In this document: one piece after another, positions 17,305 through 24,784 of the stretch
How the letters are laid out: each line of letters begins with the position of its first letter
How positions within the stretch are numbered: the first letter of the stretch is position 1
Assembly (NCBI RefSeq): GCF_030818895.1
Contig: NZ_JAUTBA010000001.1
Coordinates: 5,518,001-5,582,000, forward strand
Length of the DNA: 64,000 nt
Direction of reading: 5' to 3'
From: Sphingobacterium zeae
GTDB lineage: Bacteria > Bacteroidota > Bacteroidia > Sphingobacteriales > Sphingobacteriaceae
Program-made: the position numbers and the translations under genes
Notes under the pieces: generated by a model
What the model saw: only the letters and a program-made list of their open reading frames with translations
Told to the model about the DNA's origin: nothing
Database searches by the model: none

Positions 17305-18831
17305 TTATTTCCAATAGGAATTTTGTTTCAACTTCGAATTTCGAGATAATACATCTGCTGATATAGGCCAAAAAATTCCACCATTTTCAATCAAAGTGTT
17401 CAGAGTAGGATTGTTTTTCTTGATTTTAGCAAAACGAATTTGATCATACCAGCGCCATCCCTCGCCCATCAGTTCGCGACGGCGTTCCAAGAAGATTTCC
17501 CCTAACAAGTCTTTTGGCGAGGAGGAGATATAAGGTTTCAATCCGCGTTGTGCTTTGACTTGATTTAAATATTTTATCGCTTCATCCCGTTGGTTAAGCA
17601 CCGTCTTGGCTTCTGCATATAATAGGAAAATCTCCTCTAAACGTGTAAACACTAAGTTTGAACCAAAAATTGAGAAATCAGAGTCTCCTTCACCATTTCG
17701 GATCACTTTAACCTTACTAAAAATCGGTATATCGCCGTTATAATTCGTAAAGTAGTTGGTCCGAATCAGCCCAGAAACAGAGTCAATACCAAAACGCGTG
17801 TCATTCGGGTCATCAAAGATTGTATTGATTGTATCGCGGTTAACAAAAATATCCGGTTTGGCCTTCGTTACGATCGGATAACCCAAGGTCAACGATTCCA
17901 GATGACCTGTATTTGTTGCCTCTCCAAGTTCATAAGAGGAACGGACCGCTAAAATCTGTGCGCGTGTGCTTGGACCAAATAAACCGTCTGTTGGACTCAC
18001 AAGTGATGGCACATTTAACAAAGCTAGATTAGCCTTTGTATAATTATCAATCACAAATTTTGAATAGACATCCGCATTGATATACTTTCCCTGCCAAGCG
18101 GCAATATGTGCCAGAATAGAATAAGCGGTGATTTTATTCACCAAAACTCCGCTCCAGACAGATTCTGACTCGCCATAATAAGTTTGCTGACCAACAGCAT
18201 ATCGATAAGGTAGGTCTTCAGCCGCTTTAAGCAATTCTTCTTCAGCAAACGCAAGTACAGTAGATTCAGAAGATTGTGCCACTTCAGCAAAGCTGCCATT
18301 ATCATAGGAATCCTTTAATAAAGGAACCTCGCCCCAGATGCGTACCATGTAGAAGTACATCAGCGCTCGAATGCTACGAGCTTGGCCAATATCATATTTC
18401 AGATCCCGTTCGGTATAACGGCTATCTTTTTTCAAGACTTCCGGTGCACGCTCAATAAATAATGAGGCTGCATTAATCACCGCATAAAAACGTCGCCAGT
18501 CCGTCAAGTCCTTTATAAGCGGATAAGAAGCTTTCAACTTATTTTCCTGAACAACACGTAAATCAGCCCGCGAATAGGAGTTAAAATCACCATAACGCAT
18601 TTCGCCGTATACCCAGTGCCCATAATTATCGACCATAGCCGCTCGCATCAGACCATAAATACCCATCAAATGTGCGCGGGTATCAGATACCGATGTCCAT
18701 TCCCGCCCTTCAGCACCAACATTACCGGCTACTATATCTAATTTTTTATTGCAAGAAGAAAATAACACCGACATACTCAGCATGAGTACGAGGTACTTCC
18801 CCCATTGATTATATCTTTTCATATTAAACAT
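17305..18831 (-). CDS. SusD/RagB family outer-membrane nutrient-binding lipoprotein, PUL A copy 1
   Basis: The product is 508 aa from the ATG at 18831, or 505 aa from the in-frame ATG at 18822 (MKRYNQWGKY), which gives the more typical signal peptide with lipobox LFSSCNKKLD. SusD hallmarks are present: DTRAHLMGIYGLMRAA, DIGQARSIRALMYFYMVRIWGEVPLL, LVFTRLEEIFLLYAEAKTVLNQRDEAIKYLNQVKAQRG and LERRRELMGEGWRWYDQIRF. It follows the atypical susC (18846-21779) by 14 bp and should form the lid of that transporter. Confidence 0.95.
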   Translation of the reverse strand: MFNMKRYNQWGKYLVLMLSMSVLFSSCNKKLDIVAGNVGAEGREWTSVSDTRAHLMGIYGLMRAAMVDNYGHWVYGEMRYGDFNSYSRADLRVVQENKLKASYPLIKDLTDWRRFYAVINAASLFIERAPEVLKKDSRYTERDLKYDIGQARSIRALMYFYMVRIWGEVPLLKDSYDNGSFAEVAQSSESTVLAFAEEELLKAAEDLPYRYAVGQQTYYGESESVWSGVLVNKITAYSILAHIAAWQGKYINADVYSKFVIDNYTKANLALLNVPSLVSPTDGLFGPSTRAQILAVRSSYELGEATNTGHLESLTLGYPIVTKAKPDIFVNRDTINTIFDDPNDTRFGIDSVSGLIRTNYFTNYNGDIPIFSKVKVIRNGEGDSDFSIFGSNLVFTRLEEIFLLYAEAKTVLNQRDEAIKYLNQVKAQRGLKPYISSSPKDLLGEIFLERRRELMGEGWRWYDQIRFAKIKKNNPTLNTLIENGGIFWPISADVLSRNSKLKQNSYWK

Positions 18832-18845
18832 TCAATTATTAAGGT

Positions 18846-21779
18846 TTACAATTCCAGTTTTATCCCTACACTGACCATCGGAGAAAGTGGTAATCCATAT
18901 CCTGTATAGTAACCGTTAAAATCAATTAGTTCAGGGTCTTTTCCCGAAAATTTAGAGATCGTCAATACATTTATTCCCGAAACGTATACATAGGCTCGGC
19001 GCATGGTTTGGAATTTCTTTTTAATACCGTTTAACTGAATCAGATCATAACCAAAGGTCAACGCTCTAAGCTTAAGAAATGAAGCATTTTCGAGAAATAG
19101 ATCTTGGTCTACACGGTATGCAACAAGTGGACTCCATGGATTATAAATCGGATATTTTGTAATATCCACATCTTGTTGCCAATGGAATACTTCACGAATA
19201 CCATCCAGCGAATTGGTATTTTCTGTATTGATAAAATCATACTTGGATGCTGCGCGCTGATTTAGGGCTTTTTGACCTAAAGCAAAATACCATTGCATAT
19301 TCAATTCAAACCCTTTAAATTTAAACTGATTAGTAAAACCACCCACCAGTTTAGGCATAGCATTTCCCTTTAATACACGATCCTTCTCATCTATAACAAA
19401 GTCTCCATTCTGATCTTTCCAACGTGGATCCCCAGCGGCAAAATCGACCCCATCAAATTGTAATTTACGGCCATTTTGAACAGGAATTTCTGCATCCGTA
19501 TTATAAATTCCTTCATTTTCGTAGAGCCAAAATTGATCAACGGCCTGTCCAACACGCAATAAACGATCTCCGACTTTCAGTTCGGTTTTTCCATTTGGCA
19601 ATGCCGTTAGCTTATTTTGATTAAAATTTAGATTTAATGATGAAGTCCATTGGAATCCAGCAGGATCACTCAATATTTTCCCATCCACATTCAGATCCAC
19701 ACCTCTATTTTGAACCGTAAGACCATTGATAATCTGTCCGGAATATCCATATTCTGCCGGGATAGGCATATTGACCAATTGGTTCACATCTTTCTTTTGG
19801 TATAATGATGCTCTTACATCCAATCGCTTTTCCAATAAAGTCCCGTCAATTGTCAGCTCAGCATGATCAGTATACGGCCATTGAATACCATAGCCTACCC
19901 ATCCTTCTGAATAAGGGCGGGAAGAGACCGCAAATCCGTTATAAGAAACCAAAGACTTCTCCGACCCCCAATTTAAGTCAGCCGTATAATTGGGGCCAAC
20001 AGCATATTTACTGGTAAAGACGGGTTTGCCAATTCGCGCCCAAGAAGCCTTTATACTTAGCTTATCAACAACTTCTGCTTCACCTTCTTGTACAAACTGA
20101 TAATTGGCGGAGAATGCCGGGGTCATCAGCCAACGCGAGTCGGGCTGTACAGTTGACGAACCATCATACCGTAATAATGCATTAATATCCAAACGATCAT
20201 TCCATGTGTAATGACCTGACAAATACAACGAGTGCAATCTAAAATCCTCCCGATTGGACCAGCGATTGACATAAAGTCCGCCGATGGGTGTGAGGTAATT
20301 ACCTTTTTGAGAGTCTCCCTCAACCACATTGACCTTAATAAAATCATTGGGACCATCATATGCACGTCCATAATGGTAGCGATAAAGGTCTTGTGTATAA
20401 GCAGCCCCCAGCTTAAAATCAAACTTATGCTTGTCTTCGAGCTTGAAATTGTAATCCAGACTATTATTAAATACCAAACGCTGATTAAAACCAAAATAAC
20501 TGGACATATAGTTATTTGTTTCCATCAGTGATCCCGGAAAGAACGCTTCACGTTTACCTTCGGAATAATCTACGCCAAAGTTTGTATTGAATTTAAGATT
20601 AGGTAATAGGTAGAGATCCAAATTAACAGCCAAGTTGAGCATATTAACCGTATTGTTATCCAATGCGCGTTTATAGACATCAAGATATTCGCCATACTTA
20701 TCCCTGTTCGGAGAAATTGGAACAGATAAATCCGGCACATAAGCCGCTTCGCCAAAACGGTCCCGTAAACTACGGTTTCGATCACGCAAACTGCGGCTAG
20801 CATTGATGGTTGTCCCAAAATTAAACCACTTATAGGGCGCCATATTGACATTAAAAAGGGCATTATAACGTTCGATATTTGTTTTATCAGCTACATTTGC
20901 ATTTTTCATATAGCCGCCCATAAAAGCAAAATTTGCACGGTCTCCACCACCTCTTATGCCCAGATTACCGCCGTAAATCGGTGTGTTTTTATAGTATGCA
21001 TCATCCCAATTAGCCGGCCCATAGTAATTTATATTCGTCTCATCACTCAGATAACCCGGATAACTTAATTTATCGGATGCCGACGCATATTTATCATAAA
21101 AGGCCGAGCGAAATAAATTCTCATATTGCGCATTTACCGGAGTTACGACTGGTTTAGTTGCTAATCCAACATAACCATCAAAACTGATTTCCCGTCTACC
21201 CTCCTTTCCGGGTTTGGTCAAAATCCAGATTGCACCATTAGCTGCTAAAGGACCTAATTTTGCCAATAAGACAGGATCTTTGATGACTTCAACTGATTCA
21301 ATCGTAGACAGTTCTATTCCAGCAAAATTATCTGTACCTGGTCCTAAACGGTTAAATTGATACTGTTGAATCGAATAAGTAAAATTATTATCCCGTGCTA
21401 TCGGTATGCCATTGACATACACCGCTGGTTGAACGCCGACAGCATCCTTAGCTGCGAGCAAAGGACTTCCTATCCCTCTAATAACCATATTTTTGGGCAT
21501 TCCGGGCTCTCCAGTAGATTCCTGAACATAAAGTCCGGAGACTTGTCCTTTCAATAACTGAGGAATTCCCACAAGAGGCAGTGTCTCGACGTTTCCTTTG
21601 TTAAGGCTATCCTTCACCTGTTGCTTCTGCAACAAGGCTTTGAGCCTTCCTCGCAAAAGTTGTTGATCCGCTTCACTGATTTGTGAAGTGTCTTGTTGCA
21701 ACTTCCACTTATCCCAAGCGCTCGCATGGTTATTGTGAAACATAGGCACAAGAAATAAAAAACAAAATAGTCTTCTCAT
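18846..21779 (-). CDS. SusC/RagA family outer-membrane transporter lacking the N-terminal carboxypeptidase-like domain, head of PUL A
   Basis: The 977-aa product has a short signal peptide (to about NNHASA). It then goes straight through a charged helical stretch (SEADQQLLRGRLKALLQKQ) into the plug: LLKGQVSGLYVQESTGEPG, AVYVNGIPIA, TIESVEVIKDPVLLAKLGPLAANGAIWILTKPG. The carboxypeptidase-regulatory domain and the VVVGY TonB-box segment seen in the other two SusC proteins of the window are missing. The barrel runs to the end (SPMVSVGIKLEL). It is the first gene of the 12-gene operon and sits behind the operator pair at 21946-21979. It may use a non-canonical TonB contact, or depend on the partner SusC; both are inference. 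SusC membership itself is clear. Confidence 0.9.
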   Translation of the reverse strand: MRRLFCFLFLVPMFHNNHASAWDKWKLQQDTSQISEADQQLLRGRLKALLQKQQVKDSLNKGNVETLPLVGIPQLLKGQVSGLYVQESTGEPGMPKNMVIRGIGSPLLAAKDAVGVQPAVYVNGIPIARDNNFTYSIQQYQFNRLGPGTDNFAGIELSTIESVEVIKDPVLLAKLGPLAANGAIWILTKPGKEGRREISFDGYVGLATKPVVTPVNAQYENLFRSAFYDKYASASDKLSYPGYLSDETNINYYGPANWDDAYYKNTPIYGGNLGIRGGGDRANFAFMGGYMKNANVADKTNIERYNALFNVNMAPYKWFNFGTTINASRSLRDRNRSLRDRFGEAAYVPDLSVPISPNRDKYGEYLDVYKRALDNNTVNMLNLAVNLDLYLLPNLKFNTNFGVDYSEGKREAFFPGSLMETNNYMSSYFGFNQRLVFNNSLDYNFKLEDKHKFDFKLGAAYTQDLYRYHYGRAYDGPNDFIKVNVVEGDSQKGNYLTPIGGLYVNRWSNREDFRLHSLYLSGHYTWNDRLDINALLRYDGSSTVQPDSRWLMTPAFSANYQFVQEGEAEVVDKLSIKASWARIGKPVFTSKYAVGPNYTADLNWGSEKSLVSYNGFAVSSRPYSEGWVGYGIQWPYTDHAELTIDGTLLEKRLDVRASLYQKKDVNQLVNMPIPAEYGYSGQIINGLTVQNRGVDLNVDGKILSDPAGFQWTSSLNLNFNQNKLTALPNGKTELKVGDRLLRVGQAVDQFWLYENEGIYNTDAEIPVQNGRKLQFDGVDFAAGDPRWKDQNGDFVIDEKDRVLKGNAMPKLVGGFTNQFKFKGFELNMQWYFALGQKALNQRAASKYDFINTENTNSLDGIREVFHWQQDVDITKYPIYNPWSPLVAYRVDQDLFLENASFLKLRALTFGYDLIQLNGIKKKFQTMRRAYVYVSGINVLTISKFSGKDPELIDFNGYYTGYGLPLSPMVSVGIKLEL

Positions 21780-21900
21780 TCGATTTTGACTTTAGGCTAT
21801 AAATTTAAATTGGTAAAAGCGTATCTACATGGCATATCATAGTATATGCTACGGCAATAAAATCTAATTCTGGTACGGCAATAATTGCTTGTTAGTTTAC

Positions 21901-21979
21901 CAAATGTATATAAGTGAATTTGAATATCACGACTCCAAAAACAAATCAAACGTTTGCGCATATTGAGCAATCGTTTGCA
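21901..21979 (-). promoter_or_regulatory. PUL A promoter with paired operator-like palindromes
   Basis: On the minus strand a -7 element TACATTTG (21901-21908) matches the Bacteroidota TAnnTTTG consensus about 120 bp before the susC start. No TTG lies at the usual 17-23 bp further upstream. Two palindromes with a central CG follow: TCAAACGTTTGCGCA at 21946-21960 (CG at 21951-21952) and GCAATCGTTTGCA at 21967-21979 (CG at 21972-21973), 21 bp apart. The centres lie 43 and 64 bp upstream of the -7 element. The same pair recurs before the fucosidase gene and PUL B. The position suits activation rather than steric repression. Confidence 0.65.
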
Positions 21980-22028
21980 TAACTTCAATAAAAAAAAATA
22001 ATTCCTAGTTTTTCGCTAGATTTAACCG

Positions 22029-22673
22029 ATGAAGCTTATTATATTTGATCTAGACGGAACACTACTAGATACATTACAAGACCTTGGAGACAGTTGTAAC
22101 GTAGCTCTGCAACAGTATGGATATCCAATTCATCCACTCGTTGCCTATAAGAAATTTGTGGGCAATGGGGTACAGAAACTTATCGAAAGGGCATTACCCG
22201 AAGAAGCACGAACGCCAAAGACGATAACGCTCTTACTTGCCGTTTTTAAGAGCTATTACGAGCAAAAACCCATAACACACACAAAACCATATACCGGAAT
22301 TATACCGATGCTCCAAGAATTGAAATCCTTAGGTTATCTCATCTCCGTAGCGTCCAATAAGTACCACGAGGCAGTCCTCCCGCTGATGCAGCAATATTTC
22401 TCCGATATTCAATTTGATCTTATTTTGGGGCATCGCGCTGGTCATCCAGCTAAACCGGATCCAGCGATTGTCTTAGACAGTCTCCAAACACTGGGCGTCA
22501 GCAAACAAGATTGCTTTTATGTAGGCGATTCATCCGTGGATATGGATACCGCCAATAATGCAGGGGTAACAGCTATCGGCGTTACTTGGGGCTTTCGGGA
22601 AGAGAGCGAGTTAAGACAACACGGTGCACAGCATATTATCCACCATCCACAGGAACTGATGGAAATTCTATAA
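22029..22673 (+). CDS. gph: HAD-superfamily phosphatase, phosphoglycolate phosphatase-like
   Basis: The 214-aa product carries the HAD motifs in order: IIFDLDGTLLDT (motif I, nucleophile Asp8 and acid Asp10), SVASNKYHEAVL (motif II Ser), Lys in HRAGHPAKPDP (motif III) and GDSSVDMDTANNAG (motif IV). The cap is of the four-helix subclass I type. It resembles Gph/PGPase enzymes that dephosphorylate 2-phosphoglycolate from DNA repair, but HAD substrate prediction from sequence is unreliable, so the symbol is tentative. The gene stands alone on the plus strand, divergent from PUL A, and the PUL operator pair lies only about 50 bp upstream of its start, so the two promoters may interfere. A strong terminator follows. 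Confidence 0.85.
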   Translation: MKLIIFDLDGTLLDTLQDLGDSCNVALQQYGYPIHPLVAYKKFVGNGVQKLIERALPEEARTPKTITLLLAVFKSYYEQKPITHTKPYTGIIPMLQELKSLGYLISVASNKYHEAVLPLMQQYFSDIQFDLILGHRAGHPAKPDPAIVLDSLQTLGVSKQDCFYVGDSSVDMDTANNAGVTAIGVTWGFREESELRQHGAQHIIHHPQELMEIL

Positions 22674-22676
22674 AAG

Positions 22677-22718
22677 AAAAGCGGGACCTAAATCAACACT
22701 GATTTAAGTCCCGCTTTT
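22677..22718. terminator. bidirectional terminator between the HAD and fucosidase genes
   Basis: A 19-bp stem with one mismatch (arms 22677-22695 and 22700-22718, 4-nt loop) is flanked by A-run and T-run. It serves the plus-strand HAD gene and the convergent minus-strand fucosidase gene. Confidence 0.88.
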
Positions 22719-22808
22719 TTCTCGTTCACTCCCAATGCTCTGGAGTAGCGCTCACATACATTTGAAATGCTGCTGAGATCGCGAAAACCTTCGCGCGAAT
22801 GCCAAAAT

Positions 22809-24317
22809 TTACATTTTTGCATTCATGAGTTGATCACTCTGTCCTTTTGGCTTACCAAGCTTCATTTTTACAACAAAAGCTTTATCTGCACTAAACGTTG
22901 CCGGAAGAACAACATCATAGTATGTATTCTTATCAAGATCCAAACCAATGTCGGAACGTTTAAGAGCTAATGATTGACCATTTTGCAATAAGACAGCCTC
23001 TACCGGAACCTCAGCTGAATTTTTCGGCACTGCAATACGAACAATATTATTGACGGGTGTATTAAAGACGGTGAGGTAAAGGTTATCTTCTTTCTGTGTG
23101 AAATACCCCAGTTTAGATGGAGCAAGCCCTGCATGTCTCACACCATAAACAGCTTCACCATTGATTTTGATCCAGTCACCAATCTCTTTCGCCAATTTAT
23201 CCTCTCCTGGATGCATCCGACCATTTCCATCCGGGCCAAAATTCAACACGAAATTCCCGTTCATCGACACACAATTCATCAACATATCGATCAAATCGTC
23301 GGATGTCTTTGTATAAATACCCGACCAATCTTTCATGTAACCCCAACCGTTAGGAGGGATAGTCATCACACAATCCCAGTCACGTCCCTCTAGCCATTCA
23401 AATTCTTTCGGCATCTTACGCTCCCAGCCTTGCTCATAATCTCCCAACGTATCACCATTCGAGTCGAAATGCCGCTTTCCAAATTCATCGTTTCGAAAAC
23501 GACTACCGATGATTAAGCCCGGATGTTTCTCACGGAGTTCCTTTTCCAGTTTATAGGTAAAGTCATAGGACTGAATCCAGGACTGATCCCAGGTACCATC
23601 GAACCAAAACCCTTTTATCTGCGGATAGTTTTGAAGCAGCTCCAACAATTGGTTACGGGTATACTCCAAAAACTTATTGAATTTTGCCTTTTCTTCCGGT
23701 GTACACAGCGTCTTACCCATATAGTTTGAATTATTCCATTCTAAGATCGAAAAATACAAAAACACATCTATCCCTTCAGCGGTGTAAGCGTCTACAACCT
23801 GCTTGACGATGTCTTTTTTATAAGGGCTTTTCTTAATGGTATAATCTGTATACTTCGAAGGCCATAAGGCAAATCCATCGTGATGTTTGGCTGTAAAAAT
23901 CAGGTATTTTGCCCCCATTTCTTTAGCCTGCTTAGCCCATAGCTTTGCGTCAAATCCTTTGGGATTAAATTGCTTGTATAAATTATCATAGGTGTTTTTC
24001 CAGTCCTTTGGGGCAGTAGGCCCACTCCAGGTACGAATCCATTCGGAAGCGGCCGCACCTTTACGAGCGCTTACTCCTTCCCATTCATTTCCTGGGATAG
24101 CATAAAGGCCCCAATGGATAAACTGTCCTAAACCATATGTCCGAAAACGCTCCATCGCTTCATCGGTTCGATGTGCCGGTATTAAAGGCCCGTATTTTAC
24201 GTCAATTCTTTGCTCCACCTTTTTGCGTGGCTCTGTCCATTGGGCAGAAACAGTTTTCCCGGCCAATAGCGCACCAGCCAAGAGGGAGGGCGTCATTAAT
24301 CTATTATAGTTTATCAT
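22809..24317 (-). CDS. alpha-L-fucosidase, GH29
   Basis: The 502-aa product has a Sec signal peptide ending at about residue 25 (KTVSAQ). The GH29 catalytic barrel is clear: FIHWGLYAIPGNEW, KYLIFTAKHHDGFALWPSKYTDY (H145, H146, D147), and GFWFDGTWDQSW with the nucleophile Asp240. A beta-sandwich C-terminal domain follows (LTVFNTPVNNIVRIAVPKNS). GH29 enzymes remove terminal alpha-L-fucose, a common cap on host glycans and plant cell-wall polymers. It has no lipobox, so it is periplasmic or secreted. Upstream it carries the same operator pair as PUL A and PUL B, which ties it to that system. Confidence 0.93.
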   Translation of the reverse strand: MINYNRLMTPSLLAGALLAGKTVSAQWTEPRKKVEQRIDVKYGPLIPAHRTDEAMERFRTYGLGQFIHWGLYAIPGNEWEGVSARKGAAASEWIRTWSGPTAPKDWKNTYDNLYKQFNPKGFDAKLWAKQAKEMGAKYLIFTAKHHDGFALWPSKYTDYTIKKSPYKKDIVKQVVDAYTAEGIDVFLYFSILEWNNSNYMGKTLCTPEEKAKFNKFLEYTRNQLLELLQNYPQIKGFWFDGTWDQSWIQSYDFTYKLEKELREKHPGLIIGSRFRNDEFGKRHFDSNGDTLGDYEQGWERKMPKEFEWLEGRDWDCVMTIPPNGWGYMKDWSGIYTKTSDDLIDMLMNCVSMNGNFVLNFGPDGNGRMHPGEDKLAKEIGDWIKINGEAVYGVRHAGLAPSKLGYFTQKEDNLYLTVFNTPVNNIVRIAVPKNSAEVPVEAVLLQNGQSLALKRSDIGLDLDKNTYYDVVLPATFSADKAFVVKMKLGKPKGQSDQLMNAKM

Positions 24318-24532
24318 ATCTTTCTTGTGGTTTGATCCAACGATTCCAAATTATTTCTATACTATCATGAGCAATTAATAAGGCAACAACCTGATAAAGT
24401 CATCAACATACGCTAAAATAGTCCGGATTATCACTATACTTTATCTGCGTTTTCTTCATTGCAACTGGTTTAGAATTATTATATTGACTATGAACTCTTT
24501 ATACCTTTTTTTTCTGCATTTATCTCACAGTA

Positions 24533-24609
24533 CAATGGTAAAAAAATTATTAAGTTATTACCCTCGCCCAAATTCAGTCAATCGTTTGCGCAAATCCCGA
24601 AAACGTTGT
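24533..24609 (-). promoter_or_regulatory. fucosidase promoter with the PUL-type operator pair
   Basis: A minus-strand near-consensus -7 element TACCATTG occupies 24533-24540. The first palindrome, TCAATCGTTTGCGCA at 24578-24592, has its central CG at 24583, 43 bp upstream. A weaker second one, GAAAACGTTG at 24599-24608, has its CG at 24604, 64 bp upstream. These two distances are identical to those of the PUL A promoter. The predicted leader to the ATG at 24317 is about 200 nt. The divergent GH2 gene could also be influenced from here. Confidence 0.6.
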
Positions 24610-24742
24610 AGTGCCTTCATACAACAAAGCTTATAGAGAAATAAATTACCTTTTATATAATATTTTTGTCACTAATAATTAAAAAAACACCAGAAGTTGT
24701 TCTACCGGAGATCATACAGATCTTAATTGTTTTTTTGTTAGC

Positions 24743-24750
24743 TATATTTG
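24743..24750 (+). promoter_or_regulatory. candidate -7 element for the GH2 gene
   Basis: TATATTTG matches TAnnTTTG and lies 34 bp before the GH2 start codon at 24785. No TTG is seen at the standard 17-23 bp spacing upstream. The operator pair at 24578-24609 is about 140 bp further upstream, so shared control is possible but not shown. Confidence 0.45.
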
Positions 24751-24784
24751 AAGACATAAATACAATATCCTAAGTTAAAACCCT

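Noticed and set aside
20126..20494. Hydrophobic minus-strand frame of 122 codons
   Set aside because: Shadow frame of susC (18846-21779).
22780..22795. Small hairpin CGCGAA-aacc-TTCGCG
   Set aside because: Only 6 bp, with no T-run; the terminator at 22677-22718 already explains the end of the fucosidase transcript.
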